Assembly: GCA_964627045.1 (NCBI GenBank)
Contig: CAZVIK010000254.1
Coordinates: 1-5,261, forward strand
Direction: 5' to 3'
DNA: 5,261 nucleotides
From: CAZVIK01 sp964627045
GTDB lineage: Bacteria > Acidobacteriota > Terriglobia > Bryobacterales > Bryobacteraceae
Within the stretch, counting starts at the first letter, position 1, and every line of letters starts with the position of its first letter. Positions 1 to 4,786 of this stretch are shown here, one piece after another. The notes beneath the pieces are model-generated. The model saw nothing but the letters and a program-made list of their open reading frames with translations. It ran no database searches and was not told the origin of the DNA. Both the position numbers and the translations under genes were made by a program.

Positions 1-12
1 GTCATTTGGCCG

Positions 13-18
13 TATAAT
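13..18 (+). promoter_or_regulatory. Candidate -10 promoter box (TATAAT)
   Basis: The hexamer TATAAT is a perfect match to the sigma-70 -10 consensus, set in GC-rich DNA. A -35 box at normal spacing would lie just outside the left edge, so it cannot be checked. Transcription would begin near position 25 and give a leader of about 80 bases before the SD at 91-97. It would serve the small genes at 108-466 and probably the recombinase behind them. A chance hexamer is possible. Confidence 0.4.
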
Positions 19-107
19 TGAGGTGTCTGCAATGGTTTGCGGCTGGCTCGTGCCATCCACATCGGATCACTACCAACCCCTACGGGTCAAAGAGGAGAAG
101 AAAACCC

Positions 108-311
108 ATGCCAAGACTAGGACCACAACGTAGGCCGGAATTTGAGCGAACGGTCATCTCGGCCGAGGATCTTCCGGGATACGGCGCCCGGCGCGTACGA
201 TACACGCTGGCGTGCGGACACAAGGAGATCAGGCTCCTGAGCCAGAGCAAGAACCCCCAGAAGGTCACGTGTTCGGAGTGTATCAGAATCGCGGAAGCTG
301 GTGGATCATGA
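108..311 (+). CDS. Small putative zinc-binding protein (67 aa)
   Basis: I do not recognise a named family. The 67-residue protein is basic at its N-terminus (MPRLGPQRRP) and has a Cys-x-His pair at residues 36-38 (CGH) and a Cys-x-x-Cys pair at 55-58 (CSEC). This spacing could hold one zinc ion in a small zinc-ribbon-like fold. The preceding strand-like stretch (residues 28-36, RRVRYTLAC) fits such a fold. Short proteins with a CGH...CxxC layout are common in phages, but their role is usually unknown. I chose ATG 108 over the upstream ATG 18 because AGAGGAG at 91-97 lies 10 bases before it, while the extra 30 codons have no SD and low-complexity content. The stop overlaps the next start in an ATGA, which suggests translational coupling. 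Nucleic-acid binding is only an inference. Confidence 0.68.
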   Translation: MPRLGPQRRPEFERTVISAEDLPGYGARRVRYTLACGHKEIRLLSQSKNPQKVTCSECIRIAEAGGS

Positions 312-466
312 GGCGCCTACTGATCGTTACGTTGATGGCCGGCTGTTATCAGGCCCCGATTCCCGAAGAGCCCGAAATCGAGACGTACCCGCCCTATTGG
401 CCGGTCATTACCGTGGAGTTCAAGGACATGCACGATTGGTTCTGGTGGCAGCGCGAGCCGCCATAA
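308..466 (+). CDS. Tiny proline-rich lipoprotein candidate (52 aa)
   Basis: The 52-residue product has an N-terminus built like a lipoprotein signal. It has Arg2-Arg3, a short hydrophobic run (residues 4-12, LLIVTLMAG), and Cys13 preceded by MAG, which is an acceptable but not ideal lipobox because Met replaces Leu at -3. The mature part would be only 40 residues, with eight prolines, many acids (EEPEIE) and an aromatic tail (WFWW at 44-47). Small proline-rich lipoproteins include phage outer-membrane spanins such as Rz1. No holin, endolysin or inner-membrane spanin is visible nearby, so that role is not supported. The start overlaps the previous stop as ATGA. The SD is weak (GGAAG at 293-297), consistent with coupling. 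Cell-envelope location is inferred from the signal only. Confidence 0.6.
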   Translation: MRRLLIVTLMAGCYQAPIPEEPEIETYPPYWPVITVEFKDMHDWFWWQREPP

Positions 467-494
467 TGCTACGAATCACAGGAGAAGCACTGAA

Positions 495-1286
495 ATGGAA
501 GCGAACGGCAAGTACACGGCGATCTACGCCCGAGTCTCAAGCCGTCAGCAAAGCATCGAATCCCAGATGCCTGAGTTGAAGGCTAAGGCGGCTCAACTGG
601 AGGCGGACGGCGAGCGGATCGTCTGGATCGAAGACAACTATACCGGACGACAAATGAAGCGGCCCGGCATGGACCGGCTCCGGCACGATATTGAGGACGG
701 ACGAGTCAAGGCGGTTGTCTGCTGGCGGCTCGACCGGCTGGGGCGGACGGCTCAGGGGCTCTGCAAGCTGTTCGAGGATCTTCGCAAGGCCGGCGTGAAC
801 CTCATCAGCATCCGCGAGGGCATGGACCTGTCCACGGCATCCGGGAAACTCATCGCCCAGATCATGGCGAGCGTGGCTGAGTTTGAAACTGAGGTCCGAC
901 ACGAGCGGCAGGCGGCTGGGATCTCCGCCGCAAAACAGCGGCTGGCCGAGGTGCTTCGGCTGGCCGATGGCGGCTGGACGGCCGAAGCCATTGCGCGCAG
1001 ACTCAATCTCAAGGTCGCCCAGGTGAAGCGGGCAATCCTTACCCGTCGCGGCTGGTGGGGGGGCTCGATCAAGGGCCGGCCGAGGAAACCATTGCCACCG
1101 GACGCCGACATCAACGCCTGGATCGCGGCCGGCATGAGCCCGGTGCAGATCGCCAACGCCTGCGGAGTCAGCAGGCCCACGATCTACAAGCGATTCCCAA
1201 TCAAAGAGATGCAGCGCCGCGCACGAGCCGATAGGAAGGCGAGAAATGCTGCGGGAATCCGCAGTGAAAATGCGAAATCCGTTTGA
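495..1286 (+). CDS. Serine recombinase (resolvase/invertase type) with an apparent extra HTH
   Basis: This protein should cut and rejoin DNA through a 5' phosphoserine intermediate, as resolvases and invertases do. The catalytic domain covers about residues 6-147. YARVSS at 11-16 contains the expected nucleophile Ser15 with Arg13, Gln19 and Gln24 follow as in the family, and the WRLDRLGR block at 77-84 carries Asp80, Arg81 and Arg84. DLSTASGKL at 111-119 and the AEFETEV stretch near 128-134 match the end of the domain and the long dimer helix. The C-terminus is Hin/Tn3-like: a GRPRK minor-groove arm (194-198) and a helix-turn-helix at about 211-235 (SPVQIANACGVSRPTIYKRF). At 263 residues it is longer than the usual 180-210. 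The extra length is mostly residues 148-192, which include a second HTH-like segment (TAEAIARRLNLKVAQVKRAI, 162-181). ATG 495 has GGAG at 481-484. No recombination site was identified. Confidence 0.96.
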   Translation: MEANGKYTAIYARVSSRQQSIESQMPELKAKAAQLEADGERIVWIEDNYTGRQMKRPGMDRLRHDIEDGRVKAVVCWRLDRLGRTAQGLCKLFEDLRKAGVNLISIREGMDLSTASGKLIAQIMASVAEFETEVRHERQAAGISAAKQRLAEVLRLADGGWTAEAIARRLNLKVAQVKRAILTRRGWWGGSIKGRPRKPLPPDADINAWIAAGMSPVQIANACGVSRPTIYKRFPIKEMQRRARADRKARNAAGIRSENAKSV

Positions 1287-1310
1287 TTTTTTAGAATCTT
1301 GGTGTATGCT
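1283..1310 (+). promoter_or_regulatory. Candidate sigma-70 promoter (TTGATT-16-TATGCT)
   Basis: TTGATT at 1283-1288 and TATGCT at 1305-1310 are separated by 16 bases in a locally AT-rich patch (a run of six T) that stands out from the surroundings. The -35 overlaps the recombinase stop codon. Transcription would begin near 1317 and serve the 75-residue gene at 1375. Each box deviates from consensus, so this is a moderate call. Confidence 0.45.
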
Positions 1311-1316
1311 TTCTCC

Positions 1317-1353
1317 GGCCTTTGGGCCACCGACCCCCGGCGGTTTCCGGGGG
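1317..1353 (+). promoter_or_regulatory. Structured leader with two hairpins before the gene at 1375
   Basis: Two inverted repeats lie between the promoter and the SD. The first is short: GGCC 1317-1320 with GGCC 1325-1328. The second is stronger: CCCCCGG 1334-1340 pairs perfectly with CCGGGGG 1347-1353 around a CGGTTT loop. The second ends 8 bases before the SD (AAAGGGA, 1361-1367). It lacks a U-tract, so it is not a standard terminator. It may stabilise the mRNA or affect initiation; that is inference. Confidence 0.4.
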
Positions 1354-1374
1354 AGAGCAGAAAGGGAAAATCAA

Positions 1375-1602
1375 ATGAGCGCTACACACGAAGCGAACAA
1401 AGCCTTGGCCGTAGAATGCCTCCGAAGAGGTTGCCGATTTTTCTCCGTCCGTTGGGGCAGCCTCATTACGAGAACAGACGACGAAAACGTCAGCTATCAC
1501 CGAGAATTGTGCACTGCCCGAAGCAAACTGGCCAAAGGATTCAACGTGTTCATCGTCAGGCGTGGAATTGACGGTGTTGGCTGGAGTCACATTGGTTTCT
1601 GA
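1375..1602 (+). CDS. Small hypothetical protein (75 aa)
   Basis: I do not recognise this protein. It has 75 residues and looks soluble and basic. An N-terminal helix (about 4-19, THEANKALAVECLRRG) leads to a short strand-like RFFSVRWGSLITR stretch. A central region (35-55) has three charged or polar segments, and the C-terminal part is strand-like (FNVFIVRRG, then VGWSHIGF). Cysteines at 15, 20 and 46 do not form an obvious zinc site. ATG 1375 is preferred over an in-frame ATG at 1246 because AAAGGGA at 1361-1367 is correctly placed 7 bases upstream, and because the longer form would overlap the recombinase end and read through the promoter and leader hairpins. It stands between two structured intergenic regions, so it may be a single-gene transcript. 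Confidence 0.68.
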   Translation: MSATHEANKALAVECLRRGCRFFSVRWGSLITRTDDENVSYHRELCTARSKLAKGFNVFIVRRGIDGVGWSHIGF

Positions 1603-1610
1603 TTCCCTTT

Positions 1611-1660
1611 CTCCCGGCCCCTGTGGGGGCCGGGAGCGCTGGGAGCACGCGGAGTGCTCC
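1611..1660 (+). terminator. Two tandem perfect GC-rich hairpins
   Basis: Hairpin 1 is CTCCCGGCCCC (1611-1621), loop TGTG, then its exact complement at 1626-1636: an 11-bp perfect stem starting 8 bases after the stop of the 75-residue gene. Hairpin 2 is GGAGCAC (1642-1648), loop GCGGA, then GTGCTCC (1654-1660), a 7-bp perfect stem. There is no U-tract after either. Position right after a stop codon favours a termination or 3'-end-protecting role. The two could also form part of the leader of the next gene at 1724 or a small structured RNA. Confidence 0.5.
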
Positions 1661-1699
1661 ACGGTAAAGTCTGCTGGTCGCATGGCGGCTGGCGCAACC

Positions 1700-1717
1700 G
1701 GGGCATGGCCCCAGGAG
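1700..1717 (+). promoter_or_regulatory. Small hairpin abutting the SD of the gene at 1724
   Basis: GGGGC (1700-1704) can pair with GCCCC (1708-1712) around an ATG triloop. The SD AGGAG (1713-1717) starts immediately after the stem and lies 6 bases before ATG 1724. This SD decides the start of the 322-residue gene. The hairpin may keep the ribosome site exposed or limit access, but no regulation can be shown. Confidence 0.33.
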
Positions 1718-1723
1718 TATATC

Positions 1724-2692
1724 ATGTCAGTCACGGTCCAAAACATCATGCTCACTGAGTCGGCCCAACGGGCAGAGATCCTGGCCGGTCGAGATGGCCG
1801 CGCCTGTAGGAGCCTGGAGGTCTCCGCCGACGATCCCGCCTACGCCGATCTGGTCGCCCTCGGCCAGATCGACCGAACCGGCAATGTGACGGCCGAAAAT
1901 CCAGATCGCAAGTGGGACCACCTCCCCACGGCGTCTGAAATCAGAGACGCGATCCGCGAGCAGCGGGCAGCGGAGGCGGCTACGGCCCTCGCTCGGGCGG
2001 AGGAGATCCGGCAGGCAACACTGGCCGTCCTGCGAGAGAGGAAAACCGTCACCATGGACTGGTGGGACAATCAGGCTAAGTGCTATGTTGGTGCACTGAG
2101 GCCTGATTGGCCCTACAATGCCGACGCGGACGTCGTGTCATCGCCGGAATCCCAAGAGTGGATTGCGGACCTTGACGCCCAGAATGCTCGCGCGATCGAC
2201 GAGGCCAGAGATCACCACGACGAGCAGATTGCGGCGGAGGAGGCGGAGAAGGCTGCGGAGAGGGCACAGCGCGAGGAGTACGTAGCTGCCGCCGCTGCAT
2301 TGATCCGCGAAATCGGCACACCAGACCAGATCGGCCGACTGGACGACGACCTATTACCGGCCGACGAGCAGGATCAGGCAATACGCGATTATCTGTTCCG
2401 CCCACTCCGCGAGCGGCCGAGGTACGAGAAATTGACCGCCGAGGATGTCACGCATGACGATGATGAATGCAGCGGCGAGGTAGAGTTTTCCGCTGAAGAT
2501 GCCAATGAGTTGCCGGTGGAACCTTGGCAGGTGCTCCGCGAGATTCGCGCCGCATTTCCGGAGGCCACATGCACACCACGAATCCACACCGCCGGGTGCG
2601 AATCGTGTGGAGAGATGGTAGTCCGCCACTCAGTGCGCGTGGCGATCACTTGGCACGGCCGGGAGTTCTCGCGCGAGTATGCGGCTGACTGA
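1724..2692 (+). CDS. Acidic, helix-rich hypothetical protein (322 aa)
   Basis: I do not recognise a family. The 322-residue protein has no signal peptide or membrane segment. Residues 1-70 are mixed, with DPAYADLVALGQIDRTGNV (37-55) as the most ordered part. Residues 71-106 and about 150-197 are rich in Ala, Glu, Arg and Gln and look like long helices or coiled coils. Between them lies a Trp-rich patch (MDWWDNQAKCYVGALRPDWP, 111-130). A strongly acidic linker (238-265, with DDDE) leads to a C-terminal domain (267-322) that contains CESC at 292-295 and a strand-like VRHSVRVAITWHGREF. Cys283 and CESC could bind metal, but a fourth ligand is unclear. ATG 1724 has AGGAG 6 bases away; longer in-frame starts (1562, 1682) would read through strong hairpins. 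It is flanked on both sides by structured gaps, so probably expressed as its own unit. A structural or DNA-associated phage role is speculation. Confidence 0.88.
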   Translation: MSVTVQNIMLTESAQRAEILAGRDGRACRSLEVSADDPAYADLVALGQIDRTGNVTAENPDRKWDHLPTASEIRDAIREQRAAEAATALARAEEIRQATLAVLRERKTVTMDWWDNQAKCYVGALRPDWPYNADADVVSSPESQEWIADLDAQNARAIDEARDHHDEQIAAEEAEKAAERAQREEYVAAAAALIREIGTPDQIGRLDDDLLPADEQDQAIRDYLFRPLRERPRYEKLTAEDVTHDDDECSGEVEFSAEDANELPVEPWQVLREIRAAFPEATCTPRIHTAGCESCGEMVVRHSVRVAITWHGREFSREYAAD

Positions 2693-2702
2693 GCGTCCCT
2701 TT

Positions 2703-2742
2703 CGCCCCGGCCTCTGTCCGCGCACGCGGATACGCCGGGGCG
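2703..2742 (+). terminator. Nested GC-rich hairpin after the 322-aa gene
   Basis: CGCCCCGGC (2703-2711) pairs perfectly with GCCGGGGCG (2734-2742), and within the loop TCCGCG (2717-2722) pairs with CGCGGA (2725-2730). The structure begins 11 bases after the stop at 2692. Only a weak pyrimidine stretch (CTCTT) follows, not a true U-tract. A terminator or mRNA 3'-end stabiliser is the best reading. It also sits at the edge of the integrase-like remnant, so it may mark an old recombination junction. Confidence 0.5.
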
Positions 2743-2751
2743 CTCTTGTAG

Positions 2752-3102
2752 ACCGTAGATCGCCGCAAGGGCCGGCGTCCGTGGTACACGCTTACCGTTG
2801 GCGGGCGGGAGCACCACCTTGGCGTATCGCCAGAGACCGCCTACCGCAAGGCCGCTGAGATCCTCGGCGCCCACGGAGTCAGCCCCCAGCGCCCGGTGAA
2901 CGTCGCCGGCCTGATCCGGGCATGGCACGAAACTACCGGCCGACCGATCTACTGGCTGATCAGGTGGGGCAAACACTGTCGGGCCATGCTCTGGGAATTG
3001 GGCGCGGACGACCTCCAGGGGTACGCGGACGCGCTCGCCAAGGTCGGCTTGTCTGCCCACACGGTCAGGAAGTACGTTGCCCAGGCCCGTCTGGGCCGAT
3101 GA
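2752..3102 (+). pseudogene. Tyrosine-integrase N-terminal remnant (arm- and core-binding domains only)
   Basis: This frame is open for 116 codons directly after a TAG (2749-2751). Its first part, codons 5-40 (RKGRRPWYTLTVGGREHHLG onward), resembles the arm-binding domain of phage integrases. Codons 51-113, ending in LSAHTVRKYVAQAR, resemble the helical core-binding (SAM-like) domain. No catalytic domain with the R...HxxR...Y residues follows; the frame stops at 3100-3102. There is no ATG, GTG or TTG before GTG 2896, which lies after the arm-binding part and has no well-placed SD. I therefore read it as a decayed or truncated gene. A frameshift near 3077-3100 into the overlapping ORF is possible but does not restore a catalytic domain. 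A 68-residue protein from GTG 2896 cannot be excluded. The integrase assignment comes from remembered family style, not an alignment. Confidence 0.55.
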
Positions 3103-3364
3103 CTTGGACGAAGTTCAAGATGAATTCACGCTATCTGCCAAGCGGTTGTCAGATATTGGGGACGCGCAGGTTTGGGATGCGGTTTGGGGGCGACAGGGGC
3201 GCGGGCTTTCCATCGTGCCGGTTGGCGGTTGGATTGCCAGGATAGGCGGGGTGACAGCCAAGAGCACGGCCAGCCCGAAAGCGGCCGTGACTGCGGCCAA
3301 ACGAAATCTGAAGCGAGCTGTTGTCGAGCGATTGCACGGCAACCATAAAGCCGTTGCAGTGTGA
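3077..3364 (+). CDS. Doubtful small hypothetical protein (95 aa, TTG start)
   Basis: This ORF begins with TTG 3077 behind AGGA (3067-3070), 6 bases away, and overlaps the integrase remnant by 26 bases. I do not recognise the product. Residues 7-45 are mixed and acidic at first (ADDLDEVQDEF). The C-terminal half looks protein-like: VPVGGWIARIGGV (residues 47-59), then an Ala/Lys-rich helix (TAAKRNLKRAVVERLHG). Its codon use is similar to neighbouring genes. RLHGN near the end is encoded by a 17-base repeat shared with the gene at 4783. It could be a real small gene, or the shifted tail of the remnant upstream. The antisense frames here are less convincing. Confidence 0.42.
   Translation: MPRPVWADDLDEVQDEFTLSAKRLSDIGDAQVWDAVWGRQGRGLSIVPVGGWIARIGGVTAKSTASPKAAVTAAKRNLKRAVVERLHGNHKAVAV
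3327..3343 (+). repeat. 17-bp direct repeat, copy 1 (second copy at 4880-4896)
   Basis: AGCGATTGCACGGCAAC occurs exactly here and at 4880-4896. In both places it is read in the same phase and encodes RLHGN, near the C-terminus of the 95-residue ORF here and in the middle of the 81-residue protein there. An exact 17-mer repeated within about 5 kb is unlikely by chance. It may reflect shared ancestry of short protein segments or a recombination/sequence element. Confidence 0.6.
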
Positions 3365-3375
3365 TGGAAAACAAG

Positions 3376-3408
3376 GCCCCCCGCGACGATTGCGGCCGTC
3401 CGGGGGGC
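3376..3408 (+). terminator. Strong GC hairpin before the AAA+ cluster
   Basis: GCCCCCCG (3376-3383) pairs perfectly with CGGGGGGC (3401-3408). A further GAC/GTC pairing (3385-3387 with 3398-3400) extends the stem after one bulged base. It lies 11 bases after the stop at 3364. Only CTT follows, so there is no U-tract. It probably separates the remnant region from the gene cluster beginning at 3473. A 23-codon ORF starting at ATG 3364 runs through it but is unlikely to be real. Confidence 0.5.
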
Positions 3409-3470
3409 TTGGGCTCCGGCGCTTGGGCACCGTAGCCGATTACATCCTAGCCGCGCATGGAGAAACATAC

Positions 3471-3485
3471 AAATGGAATCGAACA
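3471..3485 (+). repeat. 15-bp direct repeat, copy 1 (second copy at 3880-3894)
   Basis: AAATGGAATCGAACA occurs here, spanning the start codon of the 58-residue gene, and again at 3880-3894 inside the AAA+ gene. Both copies are read in the same phase as MESN. The match continues as GCA after one mismatch. It may be coincidence, duplication, or a marker of local rearrangement. Confidence 0.5.
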
Positions 3486-3649
3486 AGCAGGGAATCAGGC
3501 GGCCGGATCGACCAACCATCGACCAATTGGACGCATGGTATCGCGGACAACCTGAAGCGATTGACGTGTGTTGCCGTCGGTTGCTGGCTGAGATCATGCG
3601 GCGCGATGGGCGCAAGTCAATGCGCAAGGGGGTGCGGAATGTTGGCTGA
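3473..3649 (+). CDS. Small basic protein coupled to the AAA+ gene (58 aa)
   Basis: I do not recognise this 58-residue protein by name. After a basic, polar N-terminus (MESNKQGIRRPDRP), residues 15-47 form a convincing helical domain: TIDQLDAWYRGQPEAIDVCC followed by RRLLAEIMRRDG. The last ten residues are basic. ATG 3473 is preceded by GGAG at 3459-3462, spaced 10 bases. The gene ends inside the first codons of the ATPase gene (overlap 3639-3649), and its 3' end supplies the ATPase SD, so the two are very likely co-translated. That makes it a candidate partner of, or adaptor for, the ATPase. No catalytic motif is visible. A competing 32-codon frame from ATG 3456 has no such features. Confidence 0.74.
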   Translation: MESNKQGIRRPDRPTIDQLDAWYRGQPEAIDVCCRRLLAEIMRRDGRKSMRKGVRNVG

Positions 3650-4280
3650 GAAGTACAGGCCGCGCACGTTTGAGCAGGTCATCGGACAAACAGGGGTGAT
3701 TCGCTCGCTCAAATATTACCTTGACAGCCAGGGCGATAAGGGGCAAGCGTTTCTGTTGACGGGTCCATCCGGCTCCGGCAAGACAACGCTGGCACACTGC
3801 GCCGCCCACTACTGGGGCGTCGATCCTTGGGATGTTATCAAGGTCGAGTCGGCCGAGTGTGACGTTGCCCGGCTCCCGGAAATGGAATCGAACATGCACC
3901 TTTGCGGGCGCGGGGGCCGGGGCCGCAAGTGCTACATTATCGACGAGATCCACACGGTTACAGGCCGCGCGCAGGACCGCCTCTTATCGATGCTGGAGGA
4001 CATTCCCCGGCATGTGTTCATGGTCGGCACAACGACTGAAAGCGACTGGACATCAGCTACGCTGTTCTCCCGATTCGTCCGGCTGCCTCTGACAAAGGTG
4101 TCATCTGCCGAAGTCGCCAAGTACCTAGAGGATGTGGCCCAGCGCGAACTACTGCCGATCCCAGCCGATCCCCAATGGGCGGCAAAGATGGTCAAGTACA
4201 ACGGTTTGAACCTGAGAGACTTGTTGAACCAATTACCCGCGCGGCTGCTGTCCGACGAGACGGCAATCGTGGCGGCATGA
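3639..4280 (+). CDS. Minimal clamp-loader-type AAA+ ATPase (DnaX/RFC-like)
   Basis: The 213-residue protein belongs to the clamp-loader branch of AAA+ ATPases, which use ATP to open sliding clamps and place them on primed DNA. The opening KYRPRTFEQVIGQ (5-17) is the typical DnaX/RFC N-terminal signature. Walker A is GPSGSGKTT (42-50, Lys48), Walker B is IIDEIH (100-105, Asp102-Glu103), sensor 1 is in VGTTTES (129-135), and SRF at 144-146 takes the place of the SRC motif with its arginine finger. The lid ends with GLNLRDLLNQL (189-199), where Arg193 fits sensor 2. It stops there, so the collar (oligomerisation) domain is missing. The four-cysteine zinc module of bacterial DnaX is not clear, although Cys73, Cys89 and Cys98 lie in that region. 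RFC-small proteins are about 320 residues and DnaX longer. ATG 3639 has AAGGGGG (3626-3632) 6 bases upstream. A remote Holliday-junction or other AAA+ role is less likely. Confidence 0.92.
   Translation: MLAEKYRPRTFEQVIGQTGVIRSLKYYLDSQGDKGQAFLLTGPSGSGKTTLAHCAAHYWGVDPWDVIKVESAECDVARLPEMESNMHLCGRGGRGRKCYIIDEIHTVTGRAQDRLLSMLEDIPRHVFMVGTTTESDWTSATLFSRFVRLPLTKVSSAEVAKYLEDVAQRELLPIPADPQWAAKMVKYNGLNLRDLLNQLPARLLSDETAIVAA
3880..3894 (+). repeat. 15-bp direct repeat, copy 2 (first copy at 3471-3485)
   Basis: AAATGGAATCGAACA inside the AAA+ gene encodes MESN in the segment PEMESNMHL between Walker A and Walker B. It is an exact match to the start region of the 58-residue gene. Confidence 0.5.
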
Positions 4281-4300
4281 AGAGAAGAAAGGGACAGATG

Positions 4301-4786
4301 ATGAGTACGCGAGCATGTTATCAATTCATCGACGAAGACGAAAATATCACCGTCTACAAGCACTGGGACGGATACCCCTCCGGCGCCAAAGAGGCGATAG
4401 AGGCGGCTATCCCTTACGCTTGGCCGTTTCCGCGCTTTGAGGCCGGGGACTTTTCGGCCGCGTTTGTCGCAGCAAACCGGCGCAGGCCGACCGATAAATG
4501 GAAGAACTGGCAGACCGGCAAGAAGGAACCCATTCCACGTGACATGATCGGCGGCAACGTCTATCTCCTGCCCAACGACGCGGGCAAGGGCGCGTGGAAG
4601 AATCACCTTGACCTTGACTACCTCTACGTTGTCGCCTTCGACGGAGACTCGCTCGAAATCGAGGCCCATCGGGTATGCCACGACGATAGACGCGATTGTT
4701 GGCATGATGAGATTATCTACTCTGGCCCGCTCGCTGGCCTGGAGAAAAGCGAAGAGGGGGTGCGGTACGGAGATTACAGGGCATGA
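4301..4786 (+). CDS. Conserved-looking hypothetical protein (161 aa)
   Basis: The start MSTRACYQFIDEDENITVYK and the HWDGYPSGAKEAI segment (21-33) are like a type of phage or plasmid protein I have seen with unknown function, but I cannot name a family. Residues 34-60 (PYAWPFPRFEAGDFSAAFVA) look helical, 86-112 contain GGNVYLL and DLDYLYVVAF, and the rest alternates strands and loops (SLEIEAHRV, DEIIYSGPL). The domain seems alpha/beta and soluble, with no signal or membrane segment. I chose ATG 4301 because AAAGGGA (4288-4294) is 6 bases before it. ATG 4298 is too close to the SD, and ATG 4277, which overlaps the ATPase stop as ATGA, has no SD. Either way the gene directly follows the ATPase and is probably in the same transcript. 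Confidence 0.86.
   Translation: MSTRACYQFIDEDENITVYKHWDGYPSGAKEAIEAAIPYAWPFPRFEAGDFSAAFVAANRRRPTDKWKNWQTGKKEPIPRDMIGGNVYLLPNDAGKGAWKNHLDLDYLYVVAFDGDSLEIEAHRVCHDDRRDCWHDEIIYSGPLAGLEKSEEGVRYGDYRA

Noticed and set aside
18..107. Upstream ATG 18 extension of the first gene
   Set aside because: It starts only bases after the -10 box, in the likely transcript start region, and has no SD. ATG 108 has a strong AGAGGAG.
495..1286. Large serine integrase identity for the recombinase
   Set aside because: Large serine integrases have long recombinase and zinc-ribbon domains after the catalytic domain and exceed 400 residues. This one is 263 residues with a Hin-like HTH and no zinc ribbon.
1246..1374. 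Extension of the 75-residue gene to ATG 1246
   Set aside because: It would overlap the recombinase gene and encode the promoter and leader hairpins; ATG 1375 has its own SD.
1562..1723. Extension of the 322-residue gene to ATG or TTG codons upstream
   Set aside because: The extra 54 codons translate three perfect hairpins and overlap the preceding gene. ATG 1724 has an ideally spaced AGGAG.
2389..3060. 223-codon open frame on the - strand
   Set aside because: It covers the end of the 322-residue gene, a hairpin and the integrase remnant. The sequence has no recognisable motif and no reason to outrank the + strand reading.
3364..3435. 23-codon ORF starting at ATG 3364 (overlapping TGA)
   Set aside because: It consists mostly of the hairpin at 3376-3408 and yields a Gly/Pro/Ala-rich peptide with no SD of its own.
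3115..3627. 170-codon open frame on the - strand across the weak region 3100-3630
   Set aside because: It contains a hydrophobic stretch, but it runs through the hairpin at 3376-3408 and over most of the convincing 58-residue gene. The composition looks like an antisense shadow.
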